Below, piece after piece: positions 9,544 to 19,149 of a stretch of 64,000 bases of DNA. The stretch comes from Streptomyces sp. P3 (GTDB taxonomy: Bacteria; Actinomycetota; Actinomycetes; Streptomycetales; Streptomycetaceae). The first letter of the stretch is position 1. The number at the start of each line of letters is the position of its first letter. Below the pieces are notes generated by a model. It was not told the origin of the DNA, ran no database searches, and was given only the letters and a program-made list of their open reading frames with translations. The position numbers and the translations under genes are program-made. Where the stretch lies: positions 8,573,501-8,637,500 of the forward strand of contig JAFEKX020000001.1 in NCBI GenBank assembly GCA_016893485.2, in the 5' to 3' direction.

Positions 9544-9600
9544 CGGCGGTGGGGCCGGCCGTACCCGAACCGCGGCAGAGGTGCCGCCAACGGTCCCTAC
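9544..9600 (+). ncRNA. Fluoride riboswitch (crcB motif) upstream of crcB
   Basis: Fifty-seven bases ending 50 before the first crcB. The 5' segment GGCGGTGGGGCC holds the P1 strand GGGGCC (9551-9556), which pairs perfectly (one G-U) with GGTCCC at 9592-9597. The next residues, UAC, match the conserved CUAC end of the crcB motif. A perfect GCGGCA/TGCCGC hairpin is in the middle, after a conserved GAACCGC. The CGGC at the 5' end can pair with GCCG just after P1, as in the pseudoknot. Fluoride riboswitches turn on crcB exporters; the location makes the call convincing. Confidence 0.75.
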
Positions 9601-9650
9601 TTGTGAAGGCGTGCGCCCACAGGGCCCCGACGAGTAGGAGACGTACGGCC

Positions 9651-10112
9651 ATGACAGCCCCCGAAGCCGAGAGCCTGCGTACGCGGTTGCGAGCCTCGCG
9701 CCCGTCCGTCTGGCAGGGGCAGGGGCCCGTCGTCGCGGTGGTCGCGCTCGGCGGTGCGATCGGGGCCGTGGCCCGGTACGCGGCCTCGCTCCGGTGGCCC
9801 GCACGGGACGGCGGTTTTCCCTGGACGACCTTCGGGATCAACGTCGTCGGCTGTGCCGTGATCGGTGTGTTCATGGTGGTCGTCACCGATGTGTGGGCCG
9901 CCCACCGGCTGGTCCGGCCGTTCTTCGGCACCGGGGTGCTCGGCGGCTTCACCACCTTCTCGACGTACGCCGTCGACATCCAGAAACTGATCGACGCGGG
10001 CCATCCCCGCACCGCGCTGGCCTATCTCGCCGCGACCCTCTTCGCGGCCCTCGCGGCGGTGTGGCTCGGCGTGACGGCGGCCCGGCGCGTGCTCACCTGG
10101 AGGCAGCGATGA
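9651..10112 (+). CDS. crcB: CrcB/Fluc fluoride channel subunit
   Basis: Intact 153-residue membrane protein with four hydrophobic segments. The family motifs are GGAIGAVARYAASL near the start of the first helix and GTGVLGGFTTFSTYA in the third, where the polar track and the sodium-site region lie. Fluc subunits form antiparallel dimers that passively export fluoride. Having two different crcB genes here suggests a heterodimer. The gene follows a fluoride riboswitch and overlaps the next gene by ATGA, so it leads a three-gene operon. Confidence 0.95.
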   Translation: MTAPEAESLRTRLRASRPSVWQGQGPVVAVVALGGAIGAVARYAASLRWPARDGGFPWTTFGINVVGCAVIGVFMVVVTDVWAAHRLVRPFFGTGVLGGFTTFSTYAVDIQKLIDAGHPRTALAYLAATLFAALAAVWLGVTAARRVLTWRQR

Positions 10113-10489
10113 CCAGGCTGACCGGCAGCGCCCTGCGCGTGACCGTCTTCGTCGGCGAGAACGACACCTGGCACCACAAGCCCCTCTACGCCGAGATCGT
10201 CCACCGCGCGCACACGGCAGGCCTGGCCGGCGCCAGCGTCTTCCGGGGTATCGAGGGCTTCGGCGCCTCCTCCCGCATCCACACCTCCCGGCTGCTGTCG
10301 CTCAGCGAGGACCTGCCGGTGGCGATCGTGATCGTGGACACCGAGGAGCGCGTACGGGCCTTTCTGCCGCAGCTCGACGAACTCGTCACCGAGGGACTCG
10401 TGATCCTCGACGACTGCGAGGTCATCCGGTACGTGGGGCGCACGGATGAGCCCGGCGAATCGGACGCGAAGGGTAAGAGGTCGTTGTGA
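10109..10489 (+). CDS. DUF190 protein between the two crcB genes
   Basis: Intact 126-residue soluble protein matching the DUF190 family: LRVTVFVGENDTWHHKPLY, AGLAGASVFRGIEGFG, SRIHTSRLLSLSEDLPVAI and IVDTEERVRAFLPQLDEL. The fold resembles PII-type ferredoxin-like signalling proteins. DUF190 genes are common in fluoride-resistance operons, which supports a role as an accessory or regulator of the channel; this is inference from context. ATGA and GTGA overlaps on both sides indicate translational coupling with the two channel subunits. Confidence 0.9.
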   Translation: MTRLTGSALRVTVFVGENDTWHHKPLYAEIVHRAHTAGLAGASVFRGIEGFGASSRIHTSRLLSLSEDLPVAIVIVDTEERVRAFLPQLDELVTEGLVILDDCEVIRYVGRTDEPGESDAKGKRSL

Positions 10490-10860
10490 ACTGGGTGTTG
10501 GTCGTCGCGGGCGCCATGGTCGGTGCCCCGCTCCGCTATCTCACCGACCGCGCGGTGCAGACCAGACACGACACCGTCTTCCCCTGGGGCACGTTCGCGG
10601 TGAACGCCACCGGCTGTCTGATCCTGGGCGTGCTGACCGGTGCGGTGTCCGCCGGTGCCGCCGGATCGCACCTCCAACTCCTCGTCGGGACAGGCCTGTG
10701 CGGGGCCCTGACGACGTACTCGACCTTCTCGTACGAGACACTGCGGCTGACCGAGACAGGGGCGGGCCTCTACGCTGCCGCCAACGTCGTCGGCAGCGTG
10801 ACGGCGGGCCTCGGTGCGGCATTTGTCGGGGTGTCGATCGCGCGGGCCCTGTGGGCGTAA
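10486..10860 (+). CDS. crcB: Second CrcB/Fluc fluoride channel subunit
   Basis: Intact 124-residue membrane protein starting at GTG 10486, which overlaps the previous stop (GTGA). Motifs are GAMVGAPLRYLTDRAVQ in helix one, WGTFAVNATGCLILG in helix two and GTGLCGALTTYSTFSYE in helix three. It is shorter than the first subunit because it lacks the N-terminal extension. In actinobacteria, paired Fluc subunits assemble as a heterodimer with fixed opposite topologies; the different N-terminal charge here agrees with that. Confidence 0.95.
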   Translation: MNWVLVVAGAMVGAPLRYLTDRAVQTRHDTVFPWGTFAVNATGCLILGVLTGAVSAGAAGSHLQLLVGTGLCGALTTYSTFSYETLRLTETGAGLYAAANVVGSVTAGLGAAFVGVSIARALWA

Positions 10861-10948
10861 GAGGTCGGGCGGATCCGGTGCCCCGCCTCGACCGCCCCCG
10901 GCGCTATTGTCTACAGCACTGTCGACCAACTCCCAAGAACTGGATCTC

Positions 10949-11785
10949 ATGAGCGTCATCAGCGTCGGTCAGGCCGCCATTCTCGGTGTCGTCGAGGGGG
11001 TGACCGAGTTCCTGCCCGTCTCCTCGACCGGCCATCTGAAGATCGTCGAGGGGCTGATGCACATCCCCGTCGACGACAACGCCGTCGTCGGGTTCTCGGC
11101 CGTCATCCAGGTCGGCGCCATCGCCGCGGTGCTCGTGTACTTCTTCAAGGACATCGTGCGGATCGTGACCGCGTGGGGCCGCGGCCTGCGCAACCGCGAG
11201 GAGCGCTACCACCACGACTACAAGTTCGCGTGGTGGGTGATCTACGCGACGATCCCGATCGTCCTGGTGGGGCTCGCCGCGAAGCCGCTCATCGACGGGC
11301 CGCTCGGCTCGCTGTGGGTGGTCGCCGCCTCGCTGATCGTCGGCAGTGGTGTCATGTGGTGCGCCGACCAGATGGGCCGGCACAAGCGCGGTGAGGACGA
11401 CACCACCTTCAAGGACGCGATGCTGGTGGGCAGTTCACAGATCCTCGCGCTGCTCTTCCCCGGCTTCTCCCGCTCCGGCGCCACCATGTCGACCGGTCTC
11501 ATCCTCGACCTGGACCGCGTCGCCGCGACCCGGCTCTCCTTCTTCCTCGGCATCCCCGCGCTGACCGGCGCCGGCATCTACGAGCTGAAGGACGCCCTGG
11601 GCACGGGCGTGGGCGCGGCCCCGCTGGCCGTCGGCACGATCGTGTCGTTCGTGGTGGCGTACGCCTCCATCGCCTGGCTGCTGAAGTTCGTCGCCAAGCA
11701 CTCCTTCAACGCGTTCGTGATCTACCGGATCATCATCGGCGTCCTGCTGTTCGGGCTGCTCGGCGCGGGTGTGCTCGACAGCTGA
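10949..11785 (+). CDS. uppP: Undecaprenyl-diphosphatase (BacA/UppP)
   Basis: Intact 278-residue integral membrane enzyme that converts undecaprenyl pyrophosphate to the monophosphate carrier used in peptidoglycan synthesis; overexpression is linked to bacitracin resistance. Both signature motifs are present: EGVTEFLPVSSTGHL near residues 15-29 and LLFPGFSRSGATMSTG near 169-184, with the catalytic Glu, Ser and Arg residues. Seven to eight hydrophobic segments are visible. It stands alone, 88 bases after the crcB operon, and is closed by a strong terminator. Confidence 0.95.
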   Translation: MSVISVGQAAILGVVEGVTEFLPVSSTGHLKIVEGLMHIPVDDNAVVGFSAVIQVGAIAAVLVYFFKDIVRIVTAWGRGLRNREERYHHDYKFAWWVIYATIPIVLVGLAAKPLIDGPLGSLWVVAASLIVGSGVMWCADQMGRHKRGEDDTTFKDAMLVGSSQILALLFPGFSRSGATMSTGLILDLDRVAATRLSFFLGIPALTGAGIYELKDALGTGVGAAPLAVGTIVSFVVAYASIAWLLKFVAKHSFNAFVIYRIIIGVLLFGLLGAGVLDS

Positions 11786-11806
11786 CGGCGCGGGAACGAT
11801 CGACAC

Positions 11807-11845
11807 AGCGGGCGTGAAGCCGGATTTTCAGGCTTCACGCCCGCT
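11807..11845 (+). terminator. Strong intrinsic terminator after uppP
   Basis: A perfect 15-bp inverted repeat, AGCGGGCGTGAAGCC at 11807-11821 and its complement at 11831-11845, encloses a nine-base T-rich loop. CCTCTTTT follows a few bases later. The position, 22 bases after the uppP stop, fits transcript termination. It may also insulate the gntR promoter just downstream. Confidence 0.8.
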
Positions 11846-11866
11846 GAATTCCTCTTTTCGGACCGC

Positions 11867-11896
11867 TTGACAGCACTGTCCCGTCACCCGCAGGAT
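11867..11896 (+). promoter_or_regulatory. Promoter of gntR-ansP operon with overlapping dyad; transcript probably leaderless
   Basis: TTGACA at 11867-11872 is followed after 18 bases by CAGGAT at 11891-11896, a sigma-70-like promoter. The start site would fall at or next to GTG 11904. No ribosome site is present, so a leaderless transcript is likely. The -35 overlaps the dyad GACAGCACTGTC (11869-11880), and a second dyad CTGTCAGACAG lies at 11910-11920 just inside the gene. Autoregulation by the FadR-type protein is the natural reading, but is inference. Confidence 0.6.
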
Positions 11897-11903
11897 CACG
11901 TCC

Positions 11904-12634
11904 GTGAACCTGTCAGACAGCCAGACAGGTGGAGTCGGGCCGCGGCGCGTCAGCGCCATGGAAGCGGTCCTCGTCCACCTCCGCGGCGCCATCGAACGCG
12001 GCGACTACGCCATCGGCGACAAGCTGCCGTCCGAGGCGGAGCTGTGCCGCACCCTGGAGATCAGCCGCCCGGTGCTGCGGGAGGCCCTGCGCGCCCTGCA
12101 GACCATGGGCCTGACCGTCTCCAAGACCGGCAAGGGCACCTTCGTGGTCGCCAACGCCGTGGAGGACCCCACCTTCGGCGACTACGCGGCCAGCGACCTG
12201 CTGGAAGTGCGCCGCCACGTCGAGATCCCGGTCGCCGGATACGCGGCGCTGCGCCGCACCCCGAGAACCTGGACCACCTGGCCCACCTCCTGGACCGGAT
12301 GGAACAGGAGACGGACACCACCGCGTGGGTCGCGATGGACACCCTCTTCCACCTCGCCGTCGCCGAGGCGGCCCAGAACCCGGTGTTCCGCCGGGTCATC
12401 GAGGAGATCCGCGACGCGCTGGCCCGCCAGTCGGCGTTCCTGAACGAACTCGGCGGCCGGCGCGAGCAGTCCAACCGAGAGCACCGGGCGATCGTCGAGG
12501 CGCTGATCGACGGCAGCGAGGCGGACGCCGTCGAAGCCATGTCCCACCACCTCGACCGGGTCGAGACGACCCTCACCGACATCGTGCGCCCCACGCGCAC
12601 GGACACCCCCACGGAAGGCGGACCCGAGGCGTGA
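11904..12634 (+). CDS. GntR-family regulator, FadR subfamily (FCD domain), one frame slip
   Basis: About 243 residues. The N-terminal winged helix is clear: YAIGDKLPSEAELCRTLEIS, RPVLREALRALQTMGL, then a wing SKTGKGTFV. The C-terminal FCD ligand domain has LDHLAHLLDRMEQETD, AMDTLFHLAVAEAAQN and NREHRAIVEALIDGSEADAV, with the Asp/His metal-site residues of the family. The frame slips at about 12260. The GTG start is taken at the probable transcript start. The gene overlaps ansP by GTGA and most likely controls the asparagine/aspartate genes that follow, with an organic acid or amino acid ligand. Confidence 0.88.
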
Positions 12635-14073
12635 GCGAGCAGTCCCTGCACGACGGCGTGCAGAAACGATCCGGCCATGTCGACGCCGGAGACGCCGGCT
12701 ACAGCAAGTCCCTGAAGTCCCGGCACGTCAACATGATCGCCATCGGCGGGGCCATCGGCACCGGCCTGTTCCTCGGTGCGGGCGGGCGCCTGGCCGACGC
12801 CGGCCCGTCCCTCTTCATCGCCTACGCGGTCTGCGGACTCTTCGCCTTCCTCGTCGTCCGCGCGCTGGGCGAACTCGTCCTGTACCGGCCCTCGTCGGGC
12901 GCCTTCGTGTCGTACGCCCGCGAGTTCCTCGGCGAGAAGGGCGCCTACGTAGCGGGCTGGATGTACTTCCTGAACTGGGCTACCACCGGCGTCGCCGACA
13001 TCACCGCCGTCGCCGTCTACACCCACTACTGGGGCATGTTCTCCGACATCCCGCAGTGGGTGATCGCCCCTGTCGCCCTCGCCGTGGTCCTCACGGTGAA
13101 CCTGATCTCGGTGCGGATGTTCGGCGAGCTGGAGTTCTGGTTCGCGATCATCAAGGTGAGCGCGCTCGTCGTCTTCATGCTGATCGGCATCTTCCTGCTG
13201 GTCACCCAGCACCCCGTCGACGGCCACACGCCAGGCCCGTCCCTGATCACCGACAACGGCGGCATCTTCCCCAACGGCATGCTGCCCATGCTGCTGATCA
13301 TCCAGGGCGTCGTCTTCGCCTACGCCTCGGTCGAACTGGTCGGCGTGGCCGCGGGCGAGACGGAGAACCCCGAGAAGATCATGCCGAAGGCGATCAACTC
13401 GATCATGTGGCGCGTCGGCCTCTTCTACGTCGGCTCGGTCGTCCTGCTCTCGATGCTGCTGCCCTGGAGCAAGTACACCGCCGACCAGAGCCCGTTTGTC
13501 ACGGTCCTCTCGCAGATCGGCATCCCCGCGGCCGGCGGCGTCATGAACCTCGTCGTCCTCACCGCGGCCATGTCCTCGCTCAACTCGGGCCTCTACTCCA
13601 CCGGCCGCATCCTCCGCTCCATGGCCATGTCCGGCTCGGCCCCCAAGTTCACCTCGGTGATGAGCCGCAGCCAGGTCCCCTATGGCGGCATCCTGCTCAC
13701 CAGCGGCATCTGCGTCCTCGGCGTCGCCCTCAACTTCGTGGTCCCGGCGGACGCGTTCGAGATCGTCCTGAACTTCGCCGCGATCGGCATCCTCGCCACC
13801 TGGGGCATGATCATGCTCTGTCACTTCCTCTTCTGGCGGAAGACCGAGCAGGGCGAACTGACGCGGCCGAGCTACCGGTTGCCGGGTTCTCCCTGGACCG
13901 AACTCGTGACGCTGGCTTTCCTCGCCACCGTCCTGGTCCTCATGTACGCCGACGGCGGCGCCGGACGCACCACCGTGCTGTGCCTGCCGCTGATCGCCGC
14001 CGCTCTGGTCGCCGGATGGTTCGCCGTCCGCCGCCGGGTGGCCGCCACGTCCTCCACCGCACCCGACGCGTGA
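12631..14073 (+). CDS. ansP: L-asparagine permease (amino acid-polyamine-cation superfamily)
   Basis: Intact 480-residue transporter with about twelve membrane segments. MIAIGGAIGTGLFLGAG is the substrate-site helix of the amino acid permease family, with RALGELVLYRPSSGAFVSYA and GVAAGETENPEKIMPKAIN the other signatures. It resembles AnsP/GabP-type proton symporters. GTG 12631 overlaps the regulator stop, and asparaginase starts 33 bases after its stop. This context (asparaginase, aspartase, glutaminase next) supports asparagine as substrate. Confidence 0.9.
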   Translation: MSEQSLHDGVQKRSGHVDAGDAGYSKSLKSRHVNMIAIGGAIGTGLFLGAGGRLADAGPSLFIAYAVCGLFAFLVVRALGELVLYRPSSGAFVSYAREFLGEKGAYVAGWMYFLNWATTGVADITAVAVYTHYWGMFSDIPQWVIAPVALAVVLTVNLISVRMFGELEFWFAIIKVSALVVFMLIGIFLLVTQHPVDGHTPGPSLITDNGGIFPNGMLPMLLIIQGVVFAYASVELVGVAAGETENPEKIMPKAINSIMWRVGLFYVGSVVLLSMLLPWSKYTADQSPFVTVLSQIGIPAAGGVMNLVVLTAAMSSLNSGLYSTGRILRSMAMSGSAPKFTSVMSRSQVPYGGILLTSGICVLGVALNFVVPADAFEIVLNFAAIGILATWGMIMLCHFLFWRKTEQGELTRPSYRLPGSPWTELVTLAFLATVLVLMYADGGAGRTTVLCLPLIAAALVAGWFAVRRRVAATSSTAPDA

Positions 14074-14105
14074 GACCCACGTCGTCCTGACCCTGACAGG
14101 CAGTG

Positions 14106-15127
14106 ATGTACAGCAGTTCCCTCGCGGACCCACCCCTCATCCGTGAACCCCTCCACGCACCCGTCGCCCACCTCATCCGCGGCGGAGTGATCGAGGGCAT
14201 CCACTACGGCTCCGTCGTCGTCCTCGGTGCCGACGGTCAAGTGCAGCTCCAGATCGGCGACATCGAGGCCGCGTTCTACCCGCGCTCGGCGATCAAGCCC
14301 GTCCAGGCCGTCGCCATGGTGCGGGCGGGGCTGCCGCTCGACGGCGAGCTGCTCTCGCTCGCCGCGGCCAGCCACTCCGGCGAGGAACGCCACCTCGCCG
14401 GGACCCGGCGCATCCTCGAACTCGCCGGGCTCACCGAGGACTCCCTGCGCAACGTTCCCGACCTGCCGTTCGATCCGGTCGTGCGGGACGCCTGGGTGCG
14501 GGAGGGCGGGCGCGCGCGTCGCGGCTGGCCCAGAACTGTTCCGGGAAGCACGCGGCGATGCTCTACGTGTCCAAGCTCAACGGGTGGTCCCTGGACGACT
14601 ATCTCGACCCCGCGCACCCCTTGCAGCAGGCCATCGCCGAGATCGTCGAGGACCTCACCGGGCAGCGGATCGCCCGGGTGTCCGTCGACGGGTGCGGGGC
14701 GCCGCTGTTCTCCATCTCCCTGCACGGGCTGGCCCGGGCGGTTGCCCGGATCACCACCGCTGCGCCCGGGACGCCTGAGGCCCGGGTCGCCGATGCGATG
14801 CGGTCGTATGCGGAGATGGCGTCCGGGGCCGGGCGGGACGTGGCCGCGTTGATGCGGGCCGTTCCCGGGCTGTTGGCCAAGGACGGGTTCGAAGGCGTTC
14901 AGGTCGCCGCGCTGCCTGACGGGCGGGCTGTCGCCGTGAAGGTCTCGGACGGGGCCAATCGGGCGCGGGTTCCTGTGGCCGCGGCCGCGCTGGTGCGGGC
15001 CGGGGTCGAGGAAGGGCTGCTTGCCGAGTTCGCGGGGGAGCCGTTGCTCGGGGGCGGGGAGCCGGTGGGTTGTGTTCGGCCTGTGCGTGCGTTGGACCCT
15101 GTGCCGCCGTTGTCCGCGTGTGCCTGA
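14106..15127 (+). CDS. L-asparaginase of the AnsA/PF06089 type, one frame slip
   Basis: About 340 residues. It hydrolyses asparagine to aspartate and ammonia. The family is the asparaginase II type (PF06089), unrelated to the E. coli enzymes. Recognisable blocks are GSVVVLGADGQVQLQIGD, FYPRSAIKPVQAVAMVRAG, SHSGEERHLAG, QNCSGKHAAML, VDGCGAPLFSISL and VKVSDGANRARVPV. The frame slips near 14515 in a GC-rich stretch. GTG 14103 directly precedes ATG 14106; I use the ATG. Its place after ansP and before aspA makes the pathway clear. Confidence 0.9.
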
Positions 15128-15160
15128 TCGGTTGTGGGGATCTGCGGGCCGGTGAGGGCT

Positions 15161-15184
15161 GGTCGCGCAGTTCCCCGCGCCCCT
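15161..15184. repeat. Streptomyces intergenic repeat copy
   Basis: GGTCGCGCAGTTCCCCGCGC followed by CCCT lies between ansA and aspA. This short sequence recurs many times between genes in Streptomyces genomes. Its role is not settled; it is useful as a lineage marker. I saw no second copy in this window. Confidence 0.6.
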
Positions 15185-15216
15185 AAGTGACCTCAACGAC
15201 GTAGAAAGAGGACCCC

Positions 15217-16626
15217 ATGTCTGCCATGACCCGTCGCGAACATGATCTGCTCGGGGATCGGGATGTGCCCGGTGATGCCTACTGGGGTGTGCACACCCTG
15301 CGGGCCATCGAGAACTTCCCCATCACCGGGACGCCGATCTCCGTCTATCCGCACTTGATCAATGCGCTCGCCGCCGTCAAGGAGGCCGCCGCTCTCGCCA
15401 ATGAGGAGTTGGGGCTGCTGTCGGAGAAGAAGACGGCCGCCATTGTCGCCGCGTGCCGGGAGATCCGGGGCGGGCGGCTGCACGACCAGTTCGTGGTGGA
15501 CGTGGTGCAGGGCGGGGCCGGTACCTCCCACCAACATGAACGCCAACGAGGTTGTCGCGAACCGGGCGTTGGAGTTGTTGGGGCACGGCAAGGGGGAGTA
15601 CCAGTACCTGCACCCCAATGAGGACGTCAACCTCGGGCAGTCCACCAATGACGTGTATCCGACCGCGGTCAAGGTGGCGACCGTCTTCGCGGTGCGGGGG
15701 CTGCTCACGTCGATGGCTGTACTGCAGGACTCCTTTGCCCGTAAGGCCGTTGAGTTCCATGACGTGCTCAAGATGGGCCGTACGCAGTTGCAGGACGCGG
15801 TGCCGATGACGCTCGGTCAAGAGTTCTCGGCGTACGCGGTCATGATTGACGAGGATCGTCAACGTCTTGACGAGGCTGTGCAGTTGATCCAGGAGATCAA
15901 CCTGGGGGCCACGGCCATCGGGACCGGACTCAACGCGCCCGCCGGGTATGCCGAGTCGGCCCGCCGGCATCTGTCGGAGATCACCGGGCTGCCGCTGGTG
16001 ACGGCGGCCAACCTGGTCGAGGCCACGCAGGACTGCGGGGCGTTCGTGCAGATGTCGGGGGTGCTCAAGCGGGTAGCCGTCAAGCTCTCCAAGAGCTGCA
16101 ACGACCTGCGGCTGCTGTCCTCGGGGCCGCGCGCGGGCTCGGGGAGATCAACCTGCCGCCGGTGCAGGCCGGTTCGAGCATCATGCCCGGCAAGGTCAAC
16201 CCGGTGATCCCCGAGGTCGTCAACCAGGTCGCCTTCGAGGTGATCGGCAACGACGTCACCATCACCATGGCCGCCGAGGCCGGACAGCTCCAGCTCAACG
16301 CGTTCGAGCCGATCATCCTGCATTCCCTGTCGGCGTCCATCACGCACCTGAGCGCCGCGTGCGTCACGCTCGCCGAGCGCTGCGTGGACGGCATCACCGC
16401 CAACACCGAGGCGCTGCGCGAGAGCGTGGAGAACTCCATCGGTCTCGTGACCGCGCTGAACCCGCACATCGGGTACACGGCCGCCACCGACATCGCCAAG
16501 GAGGCCCTCGTCACCGGCCGGGGCGTGGCCGAACTCGTCCTGGAGAAGGGTCTGTTGCCCGCCGAGACACTCGCCTCGCTGCTGCGGCCCGAGGTCCTGG
16601 CCGGCAATGGTCCCGTGGCCGTCTGA
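15217..16626 (+). CDS. aspA: Aspartate ammonia-lyase (aspartase), two frame slips
   Basis: About 470 residues. It removes ammonia from L-aspartate to give fumarate. A ribosome site AAAGAGGA precedes ATG 15217. The fumarase/aspartase fold is shown by EHDLLGDRDVPGDAYWGVHT, NMNANEVVANRALELLG, LHPNEDVNLGQSTNDVYPTA, the helix LKMGRTQLQDAVPMTLGQEF and the signature loop GSSIMPGKVNPVIPEVVNQV holding the catalytic Ser. The frame slips near 15525 and 16138. Fumarase and aspartase are close relatives; the flanking asparaginase and glutaminase support aspartase. Confidence 0.93.
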
Positions 16627-16662
16627 GCCGCGGACGCGCCCCAGGACCGGCCCGGAGGCACA

Positions 16663-17594
16663 ATGGTGATCATGTCCCCATCGATGACCTTCCAGCCGGT
16701 CCTGGAGCGCATCGCCGGTGAGATCGAGCGGACCCCCGGCCGTGGCCGGCCCGCCGACTACATCCCGGCGCTCGCGGCCTGCGACCCGCGCCGCTTCGGC
16801 ATGGCCGTCGCGGAACTGGACGGCACGGTGTACGGCGTGGGGACTGGCGGCAGCCCTTCTCCACGCAGTCCATCACCAAGGTCTTCACCCTCGCCCTCGA
16901 CCTGGCCCGCGAGGGCGACGAACTCTGGGAGCACGTCGGCCGCGAGCCCTCCGGCAACCCCTTCAACTCCCTTGTCCAGCTGGAGTACGAGAACGGCATC
17001 CCGCGCAACCCGTTCATCAACGCGGGCGCGCTCGTCGTCACCGACCGGCTCCAGACCCGTACCGGAGACGCGGCCGGAGAACTGCTGGCCTTCCTGCGCG
17101 CCGAGAGCGGCAACCCGTCCCTCGACTTCGACAAGGACGTCGCCGCCTCCGAGTCCGCGAACGGCGACCGCAACGCGGCCCTCGCCCACTTCATGAAGTC
17201 CTACGGCAACATCGACAACGACGTGCCCGTCCTCCTCGACCAGTACTTCCGCCAGTGCTCGATCGAGGCGTCCTGCGCCGATCTCGCCCTCGCGGCCGGC
17301 TTCCTGGCCCGGCACGGCAGCCGCGCCGACGGCTCCCGGCTGCTCACCCTCACCCAGGCCAAGCAGGTCAACGCGGTGATGCTGACGTGCGGGACGTACG
17401 ACGCGGCGGGCGAGTTCGCCTACCGGGTGGGGCTGCCCGGCAAGAGCGGAGTGGGCGGCGGCATCATCGCGATCGTCCCGGGGCGGTGCACCCTCGCCGT
17501 GTGGGGCCCCGGGCTGGACGAGCGCGGGAACTCGGTGACCGGGGTCGCCGCCCTTGACCGCTTCACGACACTCACGGGTGTGTCCGTGTTCTGA
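16663..17594 (+). CDS. glsA: Glutaminase, one frame slip
   Basis: About 310 residues, hydrolysing glutamine to glutamate and ammonia. The serine-dependent glutaminase fold is shown by GRPADYIPALAACDPRRFGM, the nucleophile motif STQSITKVF (S-x-x-K) near residue 69, NPFNSLVQLEYENGIPRNPF, INAGALVVTD, and the late segment KSGVGGGIIAIVPGRCTLAV. The start at 16663 has a GGAGG site; ATG 16672 is the alternative. The frame slips near 16845 at GGGG. It follows aspA by 36 bases and probably ends the amide-nitrogen unit. Confidence 0.93.
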
Positions 17595-17755
17595 CCGGCA
17601 TCGGCCCAGGAACCCGGCGAGCGGCGGCAGCGGCACCTTTCAGCTCATCGGGTGGCGAAGGCGAAGCACACGGAGGTCATGCGCAGGTCTCCGCACGGAG
17701 AGGGGCACGTCGCTTTCCCGCCATCAGGCGTTGACACGCTTGGCGAGTGTTGGCC

Positions 17756-19149
17756 ATGGGTTTTCCCGTCGATCTCCGCCGCTGCCAGGTACTCGGTCTG
17801 GCCGGAACCGCCGTTCTCGCGCTGGGCGGTGAGACGGCCGGGGCGCTCCCGTCAGCGGACCTCTTCTCCCCGGCCTCCGCGCAGGCGGCACTCGGCCTGG
17901 TCGGGGTCTACTTCGGTGTCGTCCTGCTGATAGCGGCCTGGCTGCTGCTGGGCAAGCTGATCCGCAGCGCCGAACCGCCCACCCCGCGCTCCCTGTTCCT
18001 GGTCCTCGCCGTGTGGGCGTCGCCGCTGCTGCTCGCACCGCCGCTGTTCAGCCGGGACGTGTACAGCTACCTCGCGCAGGGCGCCATGGTCGACGCCCAC
18101 ATGGACGTCTACGCGCACGGCCCCGCCACGCTCGGCGGGCCGCTCGCCGACGAGGTCGCCCCGCTGTGGCAGCACACCGGCGCGCCGTACGGCCCGGTGT
18201 TCCTCGCCCTCGCCTCGGGGCTGTCCGGGCTGACCCGCGGCGAACTCCCCGCCGGGCTCTTCGGGATGCGGCTCGTCGCCCTCCTCGGGGTGGGCCTGAT
18301 GGCCGCCGCGCTGCCCCGGCTCGCCCGGCACAGCGGCGCCGACCCGGCCGCCGCGCTCTGGCTCGGCGCCCTCAACCCGCTCGTCCTGCTCCACCTCGTC
18401 GCCGGCGCCCACAACGACGCGATCATGCTCGGGCTGCTCGGCATCGGCCTGGTCGCCGCGCTCGGCCGCTGGCCGATCCTGGGCGCCGTACTCGTCACCC
18501 TCGCCGCCCTGGTCAAGGCACCGGCCGCGCTCGGGCTCGCCGCCGTCGTGGTCCTCCAGGTCCGCGCGGGCCACCGCCCGGCCAAGGCCGTCACGACGAC
18601 CGTCGTCGCGTCCGCCGCCACCACGGTCGCCGCCACCGCCGTCGCGGGCACGGGCTACGGCTGGATCGGCGCCCTCGACACCCCGTCTCGTCCCACAACT
18701 GGGCCCTCACCAGCCTCCTCGGCCGCGCCACCGGCGCCCTGCTGGAACACCTCGGCAGTGATCTCGCGCCCTTCGCCGTCCCGGCCTGGCACGCCCTGGG
18801 ACTCGCGGTCACCGGCGCGGCCATCCTCGCCATATGGCTGCGCCTGCGCCCCAGCCCGGTCTACGCACTCGGCCTGAGCCTCGCCGTCGTCGCCGCGTTC
18901 GGCCCGGCGATCCGCCCCTGGTACGCGCTGTGGGGCCTGTTCCTCATCGCCGCCGCCGCGCCGAGCACCTCCGTACGACACCGGGTGGCCGCCGTGACCG
19001 GGGTCCTCGCCCTCGCCGTCCTGCCCAGCGGCGGCCCCGCCGACGTAGGCCAACTCGTGCTGGCCGTCTCCGGTGGTGTCCTCGCGATCGTCGTCCTGTG
19101 GCAGGCCCGCCAGGCCGCCGAGGCCCCGGCCCTGGGGCGCACGGCATGA
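17756..19149 (+). CDS. MptB-like polyprenol-phosphomannose-dependent mannosyltransferase, one frame slip
   Basis: About 464 residues with roughly twelve membrane segments (GT-C fold). The luminal acidic loop SRDVYSYLAQGAMVDAHMD carries the catalytic-type Asp, and GPVFLALASG and WLGALNPLVLLHLVAGAHND are typical of the MptA/MptB group, which adds alpha-1,6-mannose from polyprenyl phosphomannose to lipoglycan. The frame slips near 18690. The start is uncertain: GTG 17747 is in frame and neither site has a clear ribosome site. The gene overlaps the next glycosyltransferase by ATGA, suggesting a cell-envelope operon. Confidence 0.82.

Noticed and set aside
10905..10922. TATTGT as the -10 box of uppP
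   Set aside because: No -35 at a suitable distance. I keep only the note that ACAGCACTGT recurs near gntR.
12061..14133. A 690-codon open frame on the reverse strand across gntR and ansP
   Set aside because: It is the antisense shadow of two clear genes. Its product is Asp/His/Gly-rich low complexity with no domain, as expected from high-GC coding DNA read backwards.
17731..17756. TTGACA at 17731 as promoter of the MptB-like gene
   Set aside because: A -10 at normal spacing would fall inside the first codons and no good hexamer is there.
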